Shown: positions 35,750 to 44,618, counted from the stretch's first letter. The stretch is DNA of 54,749 nt from Actinomycetota bacterium (GCA_010023045.1 RGJX01000004.1:1-54749); one strand, 5' to 3'. A program made the numbers and translations. The notes: a model not told the origin generated them from the sequence alone.

Positions 35750-36204
35750 AGGAGAAATCAAGGCTCTCGATTCCACGTGAGTCCAAAAGAACGATTCGAC
35801 CTAACTACGATCCAGAAACTTTAGGAAGACTCTCAGAGCGCTTTGCCAGATTTATCGGAACTGCGCGTTTTCTTGTTTATATGACCGTATTCGTTGTCAG
35901 TTGGGTGGTTTGGAATGCGATTGGTCCAAGCGAATTCAGGTTCGATGAGTATCCCTTTATCTTTCTCACCCTGTTACTTTCACTACAAGCTTCCTATGCA
36001 GCGCCGCTAATCCTGCTCGCGCAAAATCGTCAAGCTGATCGTGATCGTGTGACCTCACAAGAAGATCGGAGTCGGGATGAGCGAAATCTCGCTGTAACCG
36101 AATACATGGTTAGAGAGCTAGCCGCTATGCGTAAAGATTTAGTTGAAGAGATTAAGAAACTACAGGAAAGCTCAGGTACTAAGCCCGAGTCGAACTCCAA
36201 GTAG
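35746..36204 (+). CDS. DUF1003 membrane protein
   Basis: 152 residues with two transmembrane helices (VYMTVFVVSWVVWNAIG near 45-61 and YPFIFLTLLLSLQASYAAPLILLA near 70-93) and the family segment NRQADRDR at 98-105, followed by a charged coiled-coil tail. The RSRDERNLAVTEYMVREL segment is family-typical. Always found with the MgtE_N/CBS gene in this part of actinobacterial genomes. Its end overlaps the convergent mrp gene by 33 bases, which is unusually long. Confidence 0.88.
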   Translation: MKEKSRLSIPRESKRTIRPNYDPETLGRLSERFARFIGTARFLVYMTVFVVSWVVWNAIGPSEFRFDEYPFIFLTLLLSLQASYAAPLILLAQNRQADRDRVTSQEDRSRDERNLAVTEYMVRELAAMRKDLVEEIKKLQESSGTKPESNSK

Positions 36205-37299
36205 CGATTTCTTACGAACTGTGAGTTGATCAATAACGCTCTCAAACTCAAGAGCGGCTAGTGAATCTGGTTTAGACACTACGACAGGTTGGCCGTTATC
36301 CCCACCCTCGCGAAGCGCAATATCAAATGGAATCTTGCCGAGAAGTGGGACATCTGCGCCGACCAAATTAGATAACCGCTTTGCTGTTTCTTCGCCACCT
36401 CCTTCACCGAAGAGCGCAACCTTTGTACTACTTCCCTGTGGGAGGTAGGCCGACATATTCTCGATAACGCCAATGAGCTGTTGCTTTAATTGATGTGCAA
36501 TCCGTCCGGCGCGTTCGGCTACCTCTGCGGCCGCAATTTGTGGCGTTGTTACTACCAAGATTTCTGAACCAGGAATTAGTTGCCCTAATGAGATGGCGAT
36601 ATCTCCAGTTCCTGGCGGGAGATCTAGAAGTAGAAAATCTAAATCGCCCCAATATGCATCGCTCAATAACTGCTCTAGGACGCGGTGCAAAAGTGGGCCG
36701 CGATAGGCAACTGGATCGGCACGATCTGGCTTAAACATCTCAATTGAAACGGTCTTTACTCCGTACGCCTCGAGTGGAATGAAGGTCTGGTCGATTGCGG
36801 TTGGACGTTTACCTTCTATTCCCAAGGCGCGAGGAATTGAATGTCCATATACATCGGCATCAAGCAATCCGACTTTAAATCCGCGCTGCGCCAGTGCTAC
36901 CGCAAGATTTACCGTAACGCTACTTTTCCCGACGCCACCTTTACCTGATGAGACTCCGATAACTCTTGTGAGAGATTCAGGTTGGGCAAATGGAATGAAT
37001 TTCTCTCGGCCACCGCGAAGTAACTTCTTGACTCGATCGCGCTGTTCATCGTTCATCACTCCGAAGTTAACTTTCACGTTCTTTACTTCGGAGACCTTAA
37101 GCGCGGCTTCGCTAACATCCTTCTGTAACCGATCCCGCATTGGGCAGCCCGTTATAGTTAGCAATATTGAAATTTCTGCAGCCCCATCTTTGAATTCAAT
37201 TTGCTCAACCATGCCTAACTCAGTTATGGGGCGATGGAGTTCAGGATCAGAAACCTTTGCTAACTCACTCTCGATTGCCGACTTTATTGCTTCAGTCAT
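36172..37299 (-). CDS. mrp: Mrp/ApbC iron-sulfur cluster carrier ATPase
   Basis: 375 residues. An N-terminal DUF59/MIP18 domain (about 1-95, LTITGCPMRDRLQKDV) precedes a P-loop domain with SSGKGGVGKSSVTVNLA near 117-133 and LLDADVYGHSIPRALG. The [4Fe-4S]-binding CPxC of enterobacterial Mrp is replaced by NMSAYLPQGSSTKVALFGEGGGEE, as I recall for actinobacterial Mrp too. Probably helps mature iron-sulfur proteins. Overlaps tatB by 4 bases upstream and the convergent DUF1003 end by 33. Confidence 0.92.
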   Translation of the reverse strand: MTEAIKSAIESELAKVSDPELHRPITELGMVEQIEFKDGAAEISILLTITGCPMRDRLQKDVSEAALKVSEVKNVKVNFGVMNDEQRDRVKKLLRGGREKFIPFAQPESLTRVIGVSSGKGGVGKSSVTVNLAVALAQRGFKVGLLDADVYGHSIPRALGIEGKRPTAIDQTFIPLEAYGVKTVSIEMFKPDRADPVAYRGPLLHRVLEQLLSDAYWGDLDFLLLDLPPGTGDIAISLGQLIPGSEILVVTTPQIAAAEVAERAGRIAHQLKQQLIGVIENMSAYLPQGSSTKVALFGEGGGEETAKRLSNLVGADVPLLGKIPFDIALREGGDNGQPVVVSKPDSLAALEFESVIDQLTVRKKSLLGVRLGLST

Positions 37300-37622
37300 A
37301 GCAAATCAGGATCTATCTTGGCTATATCTTTAAGCTCTTTACTCCGTGCCCGGGCTTCGTTTATAACTGGTTTAGTCTCTTCGAGCGCATCGCCCAGTAC
37401 TTTCTTTGCCAAATTCTTTGGAGTTAGATCCTTTACATCCAAATCTTCAAAGCCGGGCCCTAGATTCTTCTTTAACTCCTTTGAAGCATCTGAGGTGAAA
37501 TTTCTTACTTTATGAATCATCCGTGCAAAATCTTTGGCAGCGCCGGGCAACTTATCCGGACCTACTAGAAATAGACCTAGGACTATTAATCCGAGGAACT
37601 CACCCATTCCGACGCCGAACAT
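37296..37622 (-). CDS. tatB: Twin-arginine translocase subunit TatB
   Basis: 108 residues with one N-terminal helix: MGEFLGLIVLGLFLVGPDKLPGAAKDFARMI, including the GPDKLP hinge typical of TatA/TatB, followed by an amphipathic helix and charged tail. TatB/TatA distinction rests on the gene neighbourhood (mrp, O-methyltransferase; Rv1224 position) and the longer tail. TatA and TatC are elsewhere. Confidence 0.85.
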   Translation of the reverse strand: MFGVGMGEFLGLIVLGLFLVGPDKLPGAAKDFARMIHKVRNFTSDASKELKKNLGPGFEDLDVKDLTPKNLAKKVLGDALEETKPVINEARARSKELKDIAKIDPDLL

Positions 37623-37639
37623 GATGTAATCCTAAGTGC

Positions 37640-38296
37640 CTATATTTTCGTGGCAACTAGAACGCCATCGCCAACTGGAAGCAGCATCGGCATCCAGAGT
37701 TCTCTTGCTTCACGAATGACCTTTATCGCATCGCGATAAGCAACCGTGGCTTCATCCCGTTGGGTCGGATCAGCGACTTTTCCACCCATGAGAGCGCGAT
37801 CAATAACAAGTACGCCACCCGGACGTAATGAACGATTTGCATTCTCGACATTTTCGAAGATATCCCGACTCTTTCTAAGGATGAAAATGTCATAAAGGCT
37901 ATCGGCGAGCTTTCCCACAATTTCCGTGCTATTTCCAGTAATTAACCGATATCTAGAACTTGGGAAACCAGCTTCATCAAATGCTTGCTTTGCCAGGCGA
38001 GCATTTTCGACTTCATCATCAATCGACGTGAAGAGTCCCTTATCAATCATTGACGGGATGATCCAAAGCCCACTTACGCCAGAACCAGTTCCGACTTCGA
38101 CGATTGATGACGCTCCGACTAGGTGGGTCAAATAACGGAGAAGTGAACCAACTGCGGGTGTTGTCTCATAGCTACCGATTTCAACGCCGCGTTGCCGGGC
38201 GCGCTGCATAATCTCAGTTTCTGGGATGTAGTTATTAGCGAATGCCCTCATATCGCCGCGTTCCGAGAATGCAGATATCAAAGGGTTGCTAACCAT
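37640..38296 (-). CDS. Class I SAM-dependent O-methyltransferase (Rv1220c type)
   Basis: 218 residues with SAM loop VEVGTGSGVSGLWII (about 66-80), acidic SIDDEVENARLAKQAF, and the family tail GGVLVIDRALMGGKVADPTQRDE. In catechol O-methyltransferase-like relatives a metal-binding DAD follows strand four; here that spot reads YDIFILRKSRD, so divalent-metal chemistry may be lost or altered. Start at 38296 overlaps pepA by 19 bases; ATG at 38251 (MRAFANN) is an alternative. By synteny sigE, rseA and htrA are expected between this and tatB but are absent. Confidence 0.82.
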   Translation of the reverse strand: MVSNPLISAFSERGDMRAFANNYIPETEIMQRARQRGVEIGSYETTPAVGSLLRYLTHLVGASSIVEVGTGSGVSGLWIIPSMIDKGLFTSIDDEVENARLAKQAFDEAGFPSSRYRLITGNSTEIVGKLADSLYDIFILRKSRDIFENVENANRSLRPGGVLVIDRALMGGKVADPTQRDEATVAYRDAIKVIREARELWMPMLLPVGDGVLVATKI

Positions 38297-39777
38297 TCTG
38301 TTAATAGGCGAACGCCAAATCCAGTTCCACCCTTGGGATTCTCCCCCGCATCACTTTCCGATCTTGCTGGCCCTGCGATATCTAGATGAATCCAATTACG
38401 CTTTCCGGCAAATCTCTCTAAGAAGAGCGCTGCGGTTACCGAACCAGCTTGGAATTTAAATTTATTTCCTAAGTGATTCAAATCCGCGATATCGCTCTCT
38501 AGAGCAATTCCGTAATCATCAATTAGGGGCATATGCCAGATTCGATCACCTATGTATTCACCAATCTCATTTAGGGCGCTCGCTACTTTTACATTACGCG
38601 TATACATAGCTCCATATTGACGACCAAGTCCCAAAGTGGCAGCCCCGGTTAGCGTGGCAATATCCACCAAATAATCTGGAGCTAAATTCTTATCGGCATA
38701 GGCAAGTCCATCAGCTAGAACTAAGCGACCTTCGGCATCGGTATTTAGTACCTCAACGGTGGTTCCGCCGTAATGCTTAATCACATCACTTGGTCGTTGC
38801 GAAGTTGCGGAGAGAGCATTCTCAGCCAGCATCAAAAGCCCAGTTACTCTCACCTTTAGTTTCAAATCCGCAGCTGCAGCGACCGTCATCAATACCGCAG
38901 CAGCGCCAGCCATATCGCTCTTCATAGGCGCCATCAGATCGTAAGGACGCTTTAAGGAAACTCCACCAGTATCAAATGTGATTCCTTTTCCAACTAAAAC
39001 TACGTGGGGAGATTTCTTTCCACCTTTAGGTGTATATGAGACTTCCACAAATCTCGGTGGGTTCTTTCGACTCGAATTTCCAACGGCGCGAAGCCCACCG
39101 AACTCGGCGAGTTCTCTACCTGAGCGTTCTTTGATCTTTAAGTCAGGACGCTTGCAAATTATGCGCGCTTGAGACGCGATCCATTCTGGTGATTTGATAT
39201 TTGAAGGCGTATGAATCAGATCGCGCGCTTTCCAAGTCGCAGCTACCAAAACCTCGCTCCGCTTTACTGCCGCCGCAAAGTCACCCGCAAGGGTGAATGA
39301 TGGCGTCTCAATCTTCTTCTCTTTGTCGGCAGCGCCCTTAGTGCTCCATGAATACGTAGATAACGCCAAGGCATTTAAATGAACCAGTGCTTGATTTGAA
39401 TTCTCTGCGCAGAGCGATAAGAGGTGAGAAGTAGTCGCCTTAACTTTTCGACCAAGAATCGTTCCAACCTTACGTAGATCATTTGGGTTTGCATCGCCAA
39501 TTCCAATCAAATAAATGCGAGCTAACTTTTTCTTGGTTTCGTTTAGCGGAATCTCGATTAATTCGCCGAGCTTTGCTGAAAATGACTTACCTGCTTTGTC
39601 GATTTCTTCTTGAAGATCTATAGCGAATTCACTTTCGATAAATTTTCGCCACTTTTGATTTATGGCTATCTCGCCCGTTAACTTAACTGGAAGTGCGAGA
39701 TGGGTAATGCCCTTTAGCGACTCTCCCGATGGGTTTTGGATCTTGCGTGATCCCAGTTTCGGGATGGGTCGATTCAC
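38278..39777 (-). CDS. pepA: Leucyl aminopeptidase (M17)
   Basis: Dimetal cytosolic exopeptidase of 499 residues. Metal-ligand motifs GKGITFDTGGVSLKRPYDL with the catalytic Lys nearby, MKSDMAGAAAVLM, and NTDAEGRLVLADGLAYA with the last Asp/Glu ligands. The C-terminal WIHLDIAGPA is family-typical. Releases N-terminal amino acids from peptides. Overlaps DUF3117 by 4 bases. Confidence 0.95.
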   Translation of the reverse strand: MNRPIPKLGSRKIQNPSGESLKGITHLALPVKLTGEIAINQKWRKFIESEFAIDLQEEIDKAGKSFSAKLGELIEIPLNETKKKLARIYLIGIGDANPNDLRKVGTILGRKVKATTSHLLSLCAENSNQALVHLNALALSTYSWSTKGAADKEKKIETPSFTLAGDFAAAVKRSEVLVAATWKARDLIHTPSNIKSPEWIASQARIICKRPDLKIKERSGRELAEFGGLRAVGNSSRKNPPRFVEVSYTPKGGKKSPHVVLVGKGITFDTGGVSLKRPYDLMAPMKSDMAGAAAVLMTVAAAADLKLKVRVTGLLMLAENALSATSQRPSDVIKHYGGTTVEVLNTDAEGRLVLADGLAYADKNLAPDYLVDIATLTGAATLGLGRQYGAMYTRNVKVASALNEIGEYIGDRIWHMPLIDDYGIALESDIADLNHLGNKFKFQAGSVTAALFLERFAGKRNWIHLDIAGPARSESDAGENPKGGTGFGVRLLTEWLATL

Positions 39778-39953
39778 TTCTTGATTAGCGAGACCGCTGT
39801 GTTCAAGACATCCGCGAGATTGCGAGCTTCCTCTTGATTGAGTTCCACAACGAGTCGGCCGCCACCTTCCAGCGGAATCCGCATGACCAAGCTACGAGCT
39901 TCCTTCGTTACTTCCATAGGTCCGTCGCCAGTGCGGGGTTTCATGGCTGCCAT
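39774..39953 (-). CDS. DUF3117 small protein
   Basis: 59 residues: MAAMKPRTGDGPMEVTKE, then RIPLEGGGRLVVELNQEEA and a helical end. Start chosen at ATG 39953 because AGAGG lies 6 bases upstream and because the family always begins MAAMKPRTGDGP; a longer frame upstream is not family-like. Highly conserved small actinobacterial protein (Rv1211 type) of unknown function, seen here upstream of pepA. Confidence 0.9.
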   Translation of the reverse strand: MAAMKPRTGDGPMEVTKEARSLVMRIPLEGGGRLVVELNQEEARNLADVLNTAVSLIKK

Positions 39954-40003
39954 TTCGACCTCTTTCGTTATCAGCTCGCCTTGCGGATAGTCACTTCGGT
40001 TAG

Positions 40004-40026
40004 GCATTGCGACTTGCCAGCAATGC
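40004..40026 (-). promoter_or_regulatory. Perfect hairpin upstream of DUF3117
   Basis: GCATTGC and GCAATGC form a perfect 7-bp stem with a 9-base loop in the 94-base gap between the sigma-region-4 gene and DUF3117. No T-run follows. It may be an attenuator or RNA-stability element in the DUF3117 leader. Confidence 0.45.
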
Positions 40027-40047
40027 AGGGAGCGAATTATCGCGCAT

Positions 40048-40257
40048 TCAGTCAGTTGAGGGGAAATCGAAGCTCTCGCGTAGCCGGGCTCGACCTGAGG
40101 CAAGGACGGCGGATACCGAGCGCTCCGGGACCCCAATTTTGATGGCGATTTCTGCAGTAGAGAGGTTCTGTCCAAAGTAGAGCAGCAAGATGATCCGCTC
40201 TTCAACAGGTAAAGAGGCAATGAGCTCTATAACAGTTTGCTTTTTCTGCTCCGCCAC
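40048..40257 (-). CDS. Stand-alone sigma-70 region 4-like HTH protein
   Basis: 69 residues from GTG 40257. LPVEERIILLLYFGQNLSTAEIAIKIGVPERSVSAVLASGRARLRE (quoted in parts: LPVEERIILLLYFGQ and AEIAIKIGVPERSVSAV) matches Sigma70_r4_2 of ECF sigma factors, with the recognition helix in the second part. No region 2 precedes it: the 53 bases upstream to the next gene are too short. It could be a DNA-binding regulator, an anti-sigma-like decoy, or a remnant of an ECF sigma gene. Lies a few genes from where sigE is located in mycobacteria. Confidence 0.72.
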   Translation of the reverse strand: MAEQKKQTVIELIASLPVEERIILLLYFGQNLSTAEIAIKIGVPERSVSAVLASGRARLRESFDFPSTD

Positions 40258-40310
40258 ACGCTAAGGCTACAAGGCTCACCTTACGCTCAGCGCATACTCA
40301 CCGCAGGGCG

Positions 40311-40736
40311 TTAATTAAAGGTTCGTGCGAATTTCCTAAGCGAGAAGTTAACCGTAAGGAGAATGAAGGGCTTTATCAGTAAGAGGATTAAGGCGGGAGC
40401 CTTTATCTCTTCATACCAATCAAATCTAGTTTTATCTCCAAGATCAACTAAACGAAACTCACCAATCCCCTTAATCACTTTTCCATAGTGATCAACGCGG
40501 CAAAAATGCGGAGGTTCCCAGGAAATCACCTTCATCTTATCGAGAACTCCAAATGGTCCGACTCCAGTGAATGCTTCGATCGTAGTTCCGATTCCCGAAT
40601 CATCAGCTCCGTTGTCTGATGCACTTACTCGAGTCAGCGCCATCCAATCTCCTTGCTTTTCCCACTCCACCAAAGCACGCCAAACCTTGTTTACAGTTGC
40701 ATTGATTGTGACTCTCGCATAGAAATCTTTAAGCAC
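40311..40736 (-). CDS. SRPBCC-superfamily (polyketide cyclase-like) protein
   Basis: 141 residues from GTG 40736; ATG at 40769 would overlap the upstream gene by 41 bases and adds a non-family [11 protein letters not shown]. Helix-grip features: ARVTINATVNKVWRALVEWEKQGDWMAL at the start, SWEPPHFCRVDHYGKVIKGIGEFRLV in the middle, and TRFDWYEEI later, ending in a hydrophobic helix ILLLIKPFILLTVNF that could associate with membrane. Binds an unknown hydrophobic ligand. Confidence 0.75.
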   Translation of the reverse strand: MLKDFYARVTINATVNKVWRALVEWEKQGDWMALTRVSASDNGADDSGIGTTIEAFTGVGPFGVLDKMKVISWEPPHFCRVDHYGKVIKGIGEFRLVDLGDKTRFDWYEEIKAPALILLLIKPFILLTVNFSLRKFARTFN

Positions 40737-41274
40737 GATGCGCGCTCTCAAGATAGCTGATCGAATCAAGCGGATTAACGCACCACTTAACTAATTCATG
40801 CTGCCCCGGTTTTAAAAGATTCTTCTCAGTCAAATCTGCAAGCGCGCTTCTTAACGAGTCATAAGTTCCATCTGGATCAAGAACTGAAATGGGCTTTCCA
40901 TGAAAACCCAGATATCTGCCAACCCAGATTTCAAAGAGTTCTTCTAAGGTTCCAAGTCCGCCTGGAAGAGCGATGAAACCATCAGAGAGTTTTTCAATTA
41001 AACCCTTCCGTGCCCGCATATCTTCAACAATGTGCATCTCATGGGCATCGCTATCAATAAATTCGATGTTGGTTAGCTTCTCTGGAATAACTCCAATTGT
41101 GTAGCCGCCTTGAGATCTCACGCCTTTAGCCACCTCGCCCATTACAGAAATGGCGCCACCGCCCCAAACGAGTTGATGACCTGCTCTTGCTATCTCCTCA
41201 CCCAGAGAGAATCCAATCTTTAGCGCGTTCGATGAAACTGCAGTAGATGATGCGCAGTAGACGGCAATCTTCAC
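40729..41274 (-). CDS. LOG-family (TIGR00730) nucleoside 5'-monophosphate phosphoribohydrolase
   Basis: 181 residues with the Rossmann-like LOG motifs [15 protein letters not shown] near 38-52 and [15 protein letters not shown] near 101-115. Family members cleave cytokinin riboside or other nucleotide monophosphates (Rv1205 type) and are often misannotated as lysine decarboxylases. Divergent from dapD, 33 bases away, as Rv1205 is near dapD in M. tuberculosis. Confidence 0.9.
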   Translation of the reverse strand: MKIAVYCASSTAVSSNALKIGFSLGEEIARAGHQLVWGGGAISVMGEVAKGVRSQGGYTIGVIPEKLTNIEFIDSDAHEMHIVEDMRARKGLIEKLSDGFIALPGGLGTLEELFEIWVGRYLGFHGKPISVLDPDGTYDSLRSALADLTEKNLLKPGQHELVKWCVNPLDSISYLESAHRA

Positions 41275-41307
41275 CCGCGAACTCTAGAGCGTTGGTACCT
41301 TTGGCAC

Positions 41308-42225
41308 ATGTCCACCGCTTACGGCCACGGCTTGGTTACAAAATCAAAGAGTGGCGCGATCCTCGATACCCATTTCAAAGTTCTCGGACTGGGAAAACTA
41401 AGTAGTTCAGTTGCGCCGGATCTCGCCAGCCTTAGCTCCGTCGATGAGATTCGGGGCGTTCGCCGCGAACCAATCGCCATAGAAATCGACTTAGAAGTTG
41501 CCCCAAAGGATGTTCCAGATGCTTATTTAAGGCTTCAACTTCTCTCGCACCGAATCATTAAGCCGCATGGAGCAGTCCTAGATGGAATTTTCGGAATACT
41601 TAACAACGTCGTTTGGACCTCAGTTGGGCCCTGCGAGCTAGCCGGCTTTGAAAATGTGAGAGAGCTTCTCAGAGAGAAATATGGATCTTTTACGATTTAT
41701 TCAATCGATAAGTTCCCACGAATGGTCGATTACGTAATCCCAGAAGGTGTGCGAATCGCGAATGCTGATCGCGTTCGACTTGGTGCGCATCTCGCAGCTG
41801 GAACAACAGTTATGCACGAAGGATTCGTTAACTTCAACGCCGGAACGCTCGGTGCATCAATGGTTGAAGGACGTATCTCAGCTGGCGTTGTTGTAGGTGA
41901 TGGAAGTGATATTGGTGGTGGTGCTTCAATTATGGGCACGCTAAGTGGTGGCGGTAAAGAGGTAATCTCGATTGGCAAGAAGACCTTACTCGGCGCAAAT
42001 TCAGGATTAGGAATATCTCTTGGTGATGAGTGTGTTGTTGAGGCTGGCCTTTATTTAACGGCTGGATCAATTGTTTTGCTTCCAGATGGTAAGGAAGTTA
42101 AGGCGCGGGAACTCTCTGGTGCTAATGGTTTACTGTTCAGAAGAAACTCCAAGACTGGTTCTATAGAAGCTTTAGCCCGCAGCGGAAGTTGGGGCGGATT
42201 AAATAGCGTTCTGCATTCAAATTAA
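41308..42225 (+). CDS. dapD: Tetrahydrodipicolinate N-succinyltransferase
   Basis: 305-residue actinobacterial-type DapD of the succinylase DAP/lysine route, matching the DapC at 25483. GYGHGL-like N-terminus ([19 protein letters not shown]), then a left-handed beta-helix with [42 protein letters not shown] and [30 protein letters not shown] ends 6 bases before the ATG, consistent with a leaderless transcript (tentative). Confidence 0.95.
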   Translation: MSTAYGHGLVTKSKSGAILDTHFKVLGLGKLSSSVAPDLASLSSVDEIRGVRREPIAIEIDLEVAPKDVPDAYLRLQLLSHRIIKPHGAVLDGIFGILNNVVWTSVGPCELAGFENVRELLREKYGSFTIYSIDKFPRMVDYVIPEGVRIANADRVRLGAHLAAGTTVMHEGFVNFNAGTLGASMVEGRISAGVVVGDGSDIGGGASIMGTLSGGGKEVISIGKKTLLGANSGLGISLGDECVVEAGLYLTAGSIVLLPDGKEVKARELSGANGLLFRRNSKTGSIEALARSGSWGGLNSVLHSN

Positions 42226-42227
42226 AG

Positions 42228-43547
42228 CTAAGCGTTACAGAAAACCCCTTCATAAACTGGATTTGGCTTACATTCAGGTACAAATACTGGATAAACAATT
42301 TCTTGAAGATTGTTCTTTAGCCAAGTTGAAGGAAGTTTTGTTCTAGAGCGGAATACCTCACCAGTTAAAGAAACTCGCTTCCCTTCAGATGAATAACCTG
42401 AGATTGCCAGAACGCTATTTGTCTGACTGATGGAATCGATTGTAAAAGCGATGACATCGGGGAGGCTAAAAGCCTGGGCCATCATGGCTTGCGGGACGCT
42501 GCGGGTCCACATGTAATAACGGGGATTTATCTTCGGATCTAGGCTCCACGGATCTGGTACGCCAAGAAGATAAGCGAACTCTGATCCCCAGACATCCTTG
42601 ATGTTCTGGGTCTTGCCCCCGCTTGAGGAAAAGTAAAAGGCATTGATTGGAAGGCCGCCTTGAGTTATCACAAGAGCGCTCTCAGAATCTATAAACGTTC
42701 GATTGACCGCTTCTTTCCAGAGAATTCCATAGTCAATTCGATTTACCTTTTCATCTTCCTTCGAATAGCCCACAAAGTTCTGGTCGACAGTTGTGCTATA
42801 GATATTGCAGTCGCATTCGCTGCGAATTCGACCAATCTTTCCTAGCGCGTAAGTACGAGCTGCGATGACTTGCGCCTCGAGGGCTGCTGGTGGCCATGAT
42901 GAAGGAACTTCACCAATTCCATATAAATATTCATCATGTAACCGCAACGTGGTTGTGACGGCTAAATAAGAAGTGAGCTTGGTTGTGACGCTCTTAAACG
43001 TCATCTGGCCATATTTGTATCTACCGCTTTTATCACCGCTTTTAAAAGCAATAATTGAATTTGGTTCCCACCTTATGGTCCAGGATTGATTCGGAGGTAG
43101 CGGGGCAAACTTTGCGGTGGGTGAAGTTAGTAATGGCACAATTTGGCCAGAAAAATTTGTAAAAGTTGCAGTAACAGTTCCATCATATTTTCCATATGGC
43201 TCAGGGTTTTCAGTCGCAGGAATATCTCCTTGGTAGAGGCTAAAACCACCACTAGATTTTTCGATACTAATTGATGCCGAAGTAGCCTGGTTTGCGATAT
43301 TTACCCTGATGAGATGGTTATCCGGGAAAGGAGTCACTTCCGTGCCCGGGTAGTAATGACTCAAGATCTCTCTTGCGGTCTTGCCCTCTAGAGCCTGTCC
43401 GCGCGCACCAATCTGACTCATTCCTACGCCATGCCCATAACCAGAACCCACAAATAAAAATTCAGCTGGAATTGTTGTGGTCGCACGAGAAAGTGGCTGG
43501 ATAGTTGAGATGAGCAGGATTGCTACCAAAAGTGCGCGCCACTTCAT
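42228..43547 (-). CDS. Exported SpoIID/LytB-domain protein
   Basis: 439 residues with a signal peptide (ALLVAILLISTIQPLSRA). After it comes GYGHGVGMSQIGARGQAL (about 35-52) and the SpoIID/LytB domain (about 175-375, with APPAALEAQVIAARTYALG-type WPPAALEAQVIAARTY and NAFYFSSSGGKTQ). Relatives are peptidoglycan amidase-lytic transglycosylase partners or secreted wall enzymes, here in a non-sporulating genome. Convergent with dapD, 2 bases between ends. Likely acts on cell wall; exact cut unknown. Confidence 0.85.
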   Translation of the reverse strand: MKWRALLVAILLISTIQPLSRATTTIPAEFLFVGSGYGHGVGMSQIGARGQALEGKTAREILSHYYPGTEVTPFPDNHLIRVNIANQATSASISIEKSSGGFSLYQGDIPATENPEPYGKYDGTVTATFTNFSGQIVPLLTSPTAKFAPLPPNQSWTIRWEPNSIIAFKSGDKSGRYKYGQMTFKSVTTKLTSYLAVTTTLRLHDEYLYGIGEVPSSWPPAALEAQVIAARTYALGKIGRIRSECDCNIYSTTVDQNFVGYSKEDEKVNRIDYGILWKEAVNRTFIDSESALVITQGGLPINAFYFSSSGGKTQNIKDVWGSEFAYLLGVPDPWSLDPKINPRYYMWTRSVPQAMMAQAFSLPDVIAFTIDSISQTNSVLAISGYSSEGKRVSLTGEVFRSRTKLPSTWLKNNLQEIVYPVFVPECKPNPVYEGVFCNA

Positions 43548-43574
43548 GCTTATTAGGGTACCTGAGCTAACTGG

Positions 43575-44582
43575 TTAAGAATTGGAAATCAAGGTGCGTG
43601 GTGATGTGATGAAACCAATTCCCCAGGAAAAATGCATGATTATCAAAACAATTGGAAGCCTAATTCTTTCGGCCCAGCTTCTTCCAATTACTAAGGCAGC
43701 AATCAAGATAGCTCCCAAATAAGTAAATATTGGAATAAAAAATACTGGCGCCCAGAACGCTCCTAGAAGAATTGAGAAGGCTTGTAGAAATACATTTATA
43801 GGAGGAGCAAGGTATCTGAAATTGGCGGTGCCTTTATGGTAGCGAGTGACCGCTGCACGCCATCTTCCATATTCAAAATATTGTTTTGCTAGCGACCGAA
43901 AGGTGGAACGAGGTCTATACGTGACAGTCAGATTTGGGTTAAACCAGATCACTCCACCTTTCTCCCGGAGTCGATAGTTCAATTCCCAATCCTGTGCTCG
44001 AGTAAATCTTGAGTCGTAGCCGCCAACGCCAATTAAGGCAGAACGCTTAAATACTCCAAGATAAACGGTATCGACGCTTCCGGCGCTGCCACCGGTATGA
44101 AACCTAGAAGCGCCAACTCCTATCGGGGAACGCATTGCTCGTGCTACCGCTCTTTGAAATGGCTTAATTCCCTCAGCCGCCATGACTCCACCAACATTTA
44201 CTGCGCTAGTTTCACGTAACGTGCGAACTGCTTCGCGGATGTAATCAGGACCAATGGAAGAGTGGCCATCCACTCTCACAATAATTTCGTTCTTCGTTGC
44301 TGCAATTGCAGAATTCAGACCATTAGGGGTTTTACCGCTGGGATTTTCAATCACCTTAATCCGGGGGTCACGCTGGGCAAGTGAATCCGCAATCTCTCGT
44401 GTGTTATCCCTTGATGGCCCTACCGAGATTGCAATCTCTATCGCACCGGAATATTGCGAGTTCAGCACGGCGTTGATTGATTCCTCAAGATGAGCTGCTT
44501 CGTTGACGACAGTGAGGATTACCGAGACAGGTGGCTCAGTTGTACCGTGGGAATTATCACCCAGGAATTTCTCATCTCTCAT
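43575..44582 (-). CDS. GT2 family glycosyltransferase with C-terminal membrane helices
   Basis: 335 residues. GT-A features: VSVILTVVNEAAHLEESI near 19-36, DNTREIADSLA, RVDGHSSIGPDYIREAV with DxD-like VDGH near 112-115, and RAQDWELNYRLREKGG near 206-221 (ED-type catalytic base). Two C-terminal hydrophobic segments (about 258-300, 305-325). Resembles ExoA/succinoglycan-type and other polymer GT2s. Divergent from the LCP ligase; probably makes a wall-linked glycan. Substrate unknown. Confidence 0.86.
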   Translation of the reverse strand: MRDEKFLGDNSHGTTEPPVSVILTVVNEAAHLEESINAVLNSQYSGAIEIAISVGPSRDNTREIADSLAQRDPRIKVIENPSGKTPNGLNSAIAATKNEIIVRVDGHSSIGPDYIREAVRTLRETSAVNVGGVMAAEGIKPFQRAVARAMRSPIGVGASRFHTGGSAGSVDTVYLGVFKRSALIGVGGYDSRFTRAQDWELNYRLREKGGVIWFNPNLTVTYRPRSTFRSLAKQYFEYGRWRAAVTRYHKGTANFRYLAPPINVFLQAFSILLGAFWAPVFFIPIFTYLGAILIAALVIGRSWAERIRLPIVLIIMHFSWGIGFITSPRTLISNS

Positions 44583-44618
44583 AACGGATAAACGCTATCG
44601 CTTCATTACTCTTGCCGA

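Noticed and set aside
39954-40220. N-terminal extension of DUF3117 to a 148-residue protein
   Set aside because: The added 89 residues overlap the sigma-region-4 gene in another frame, and the family begins with MAAMKPRTGDGP preceded by an AGAGG site.
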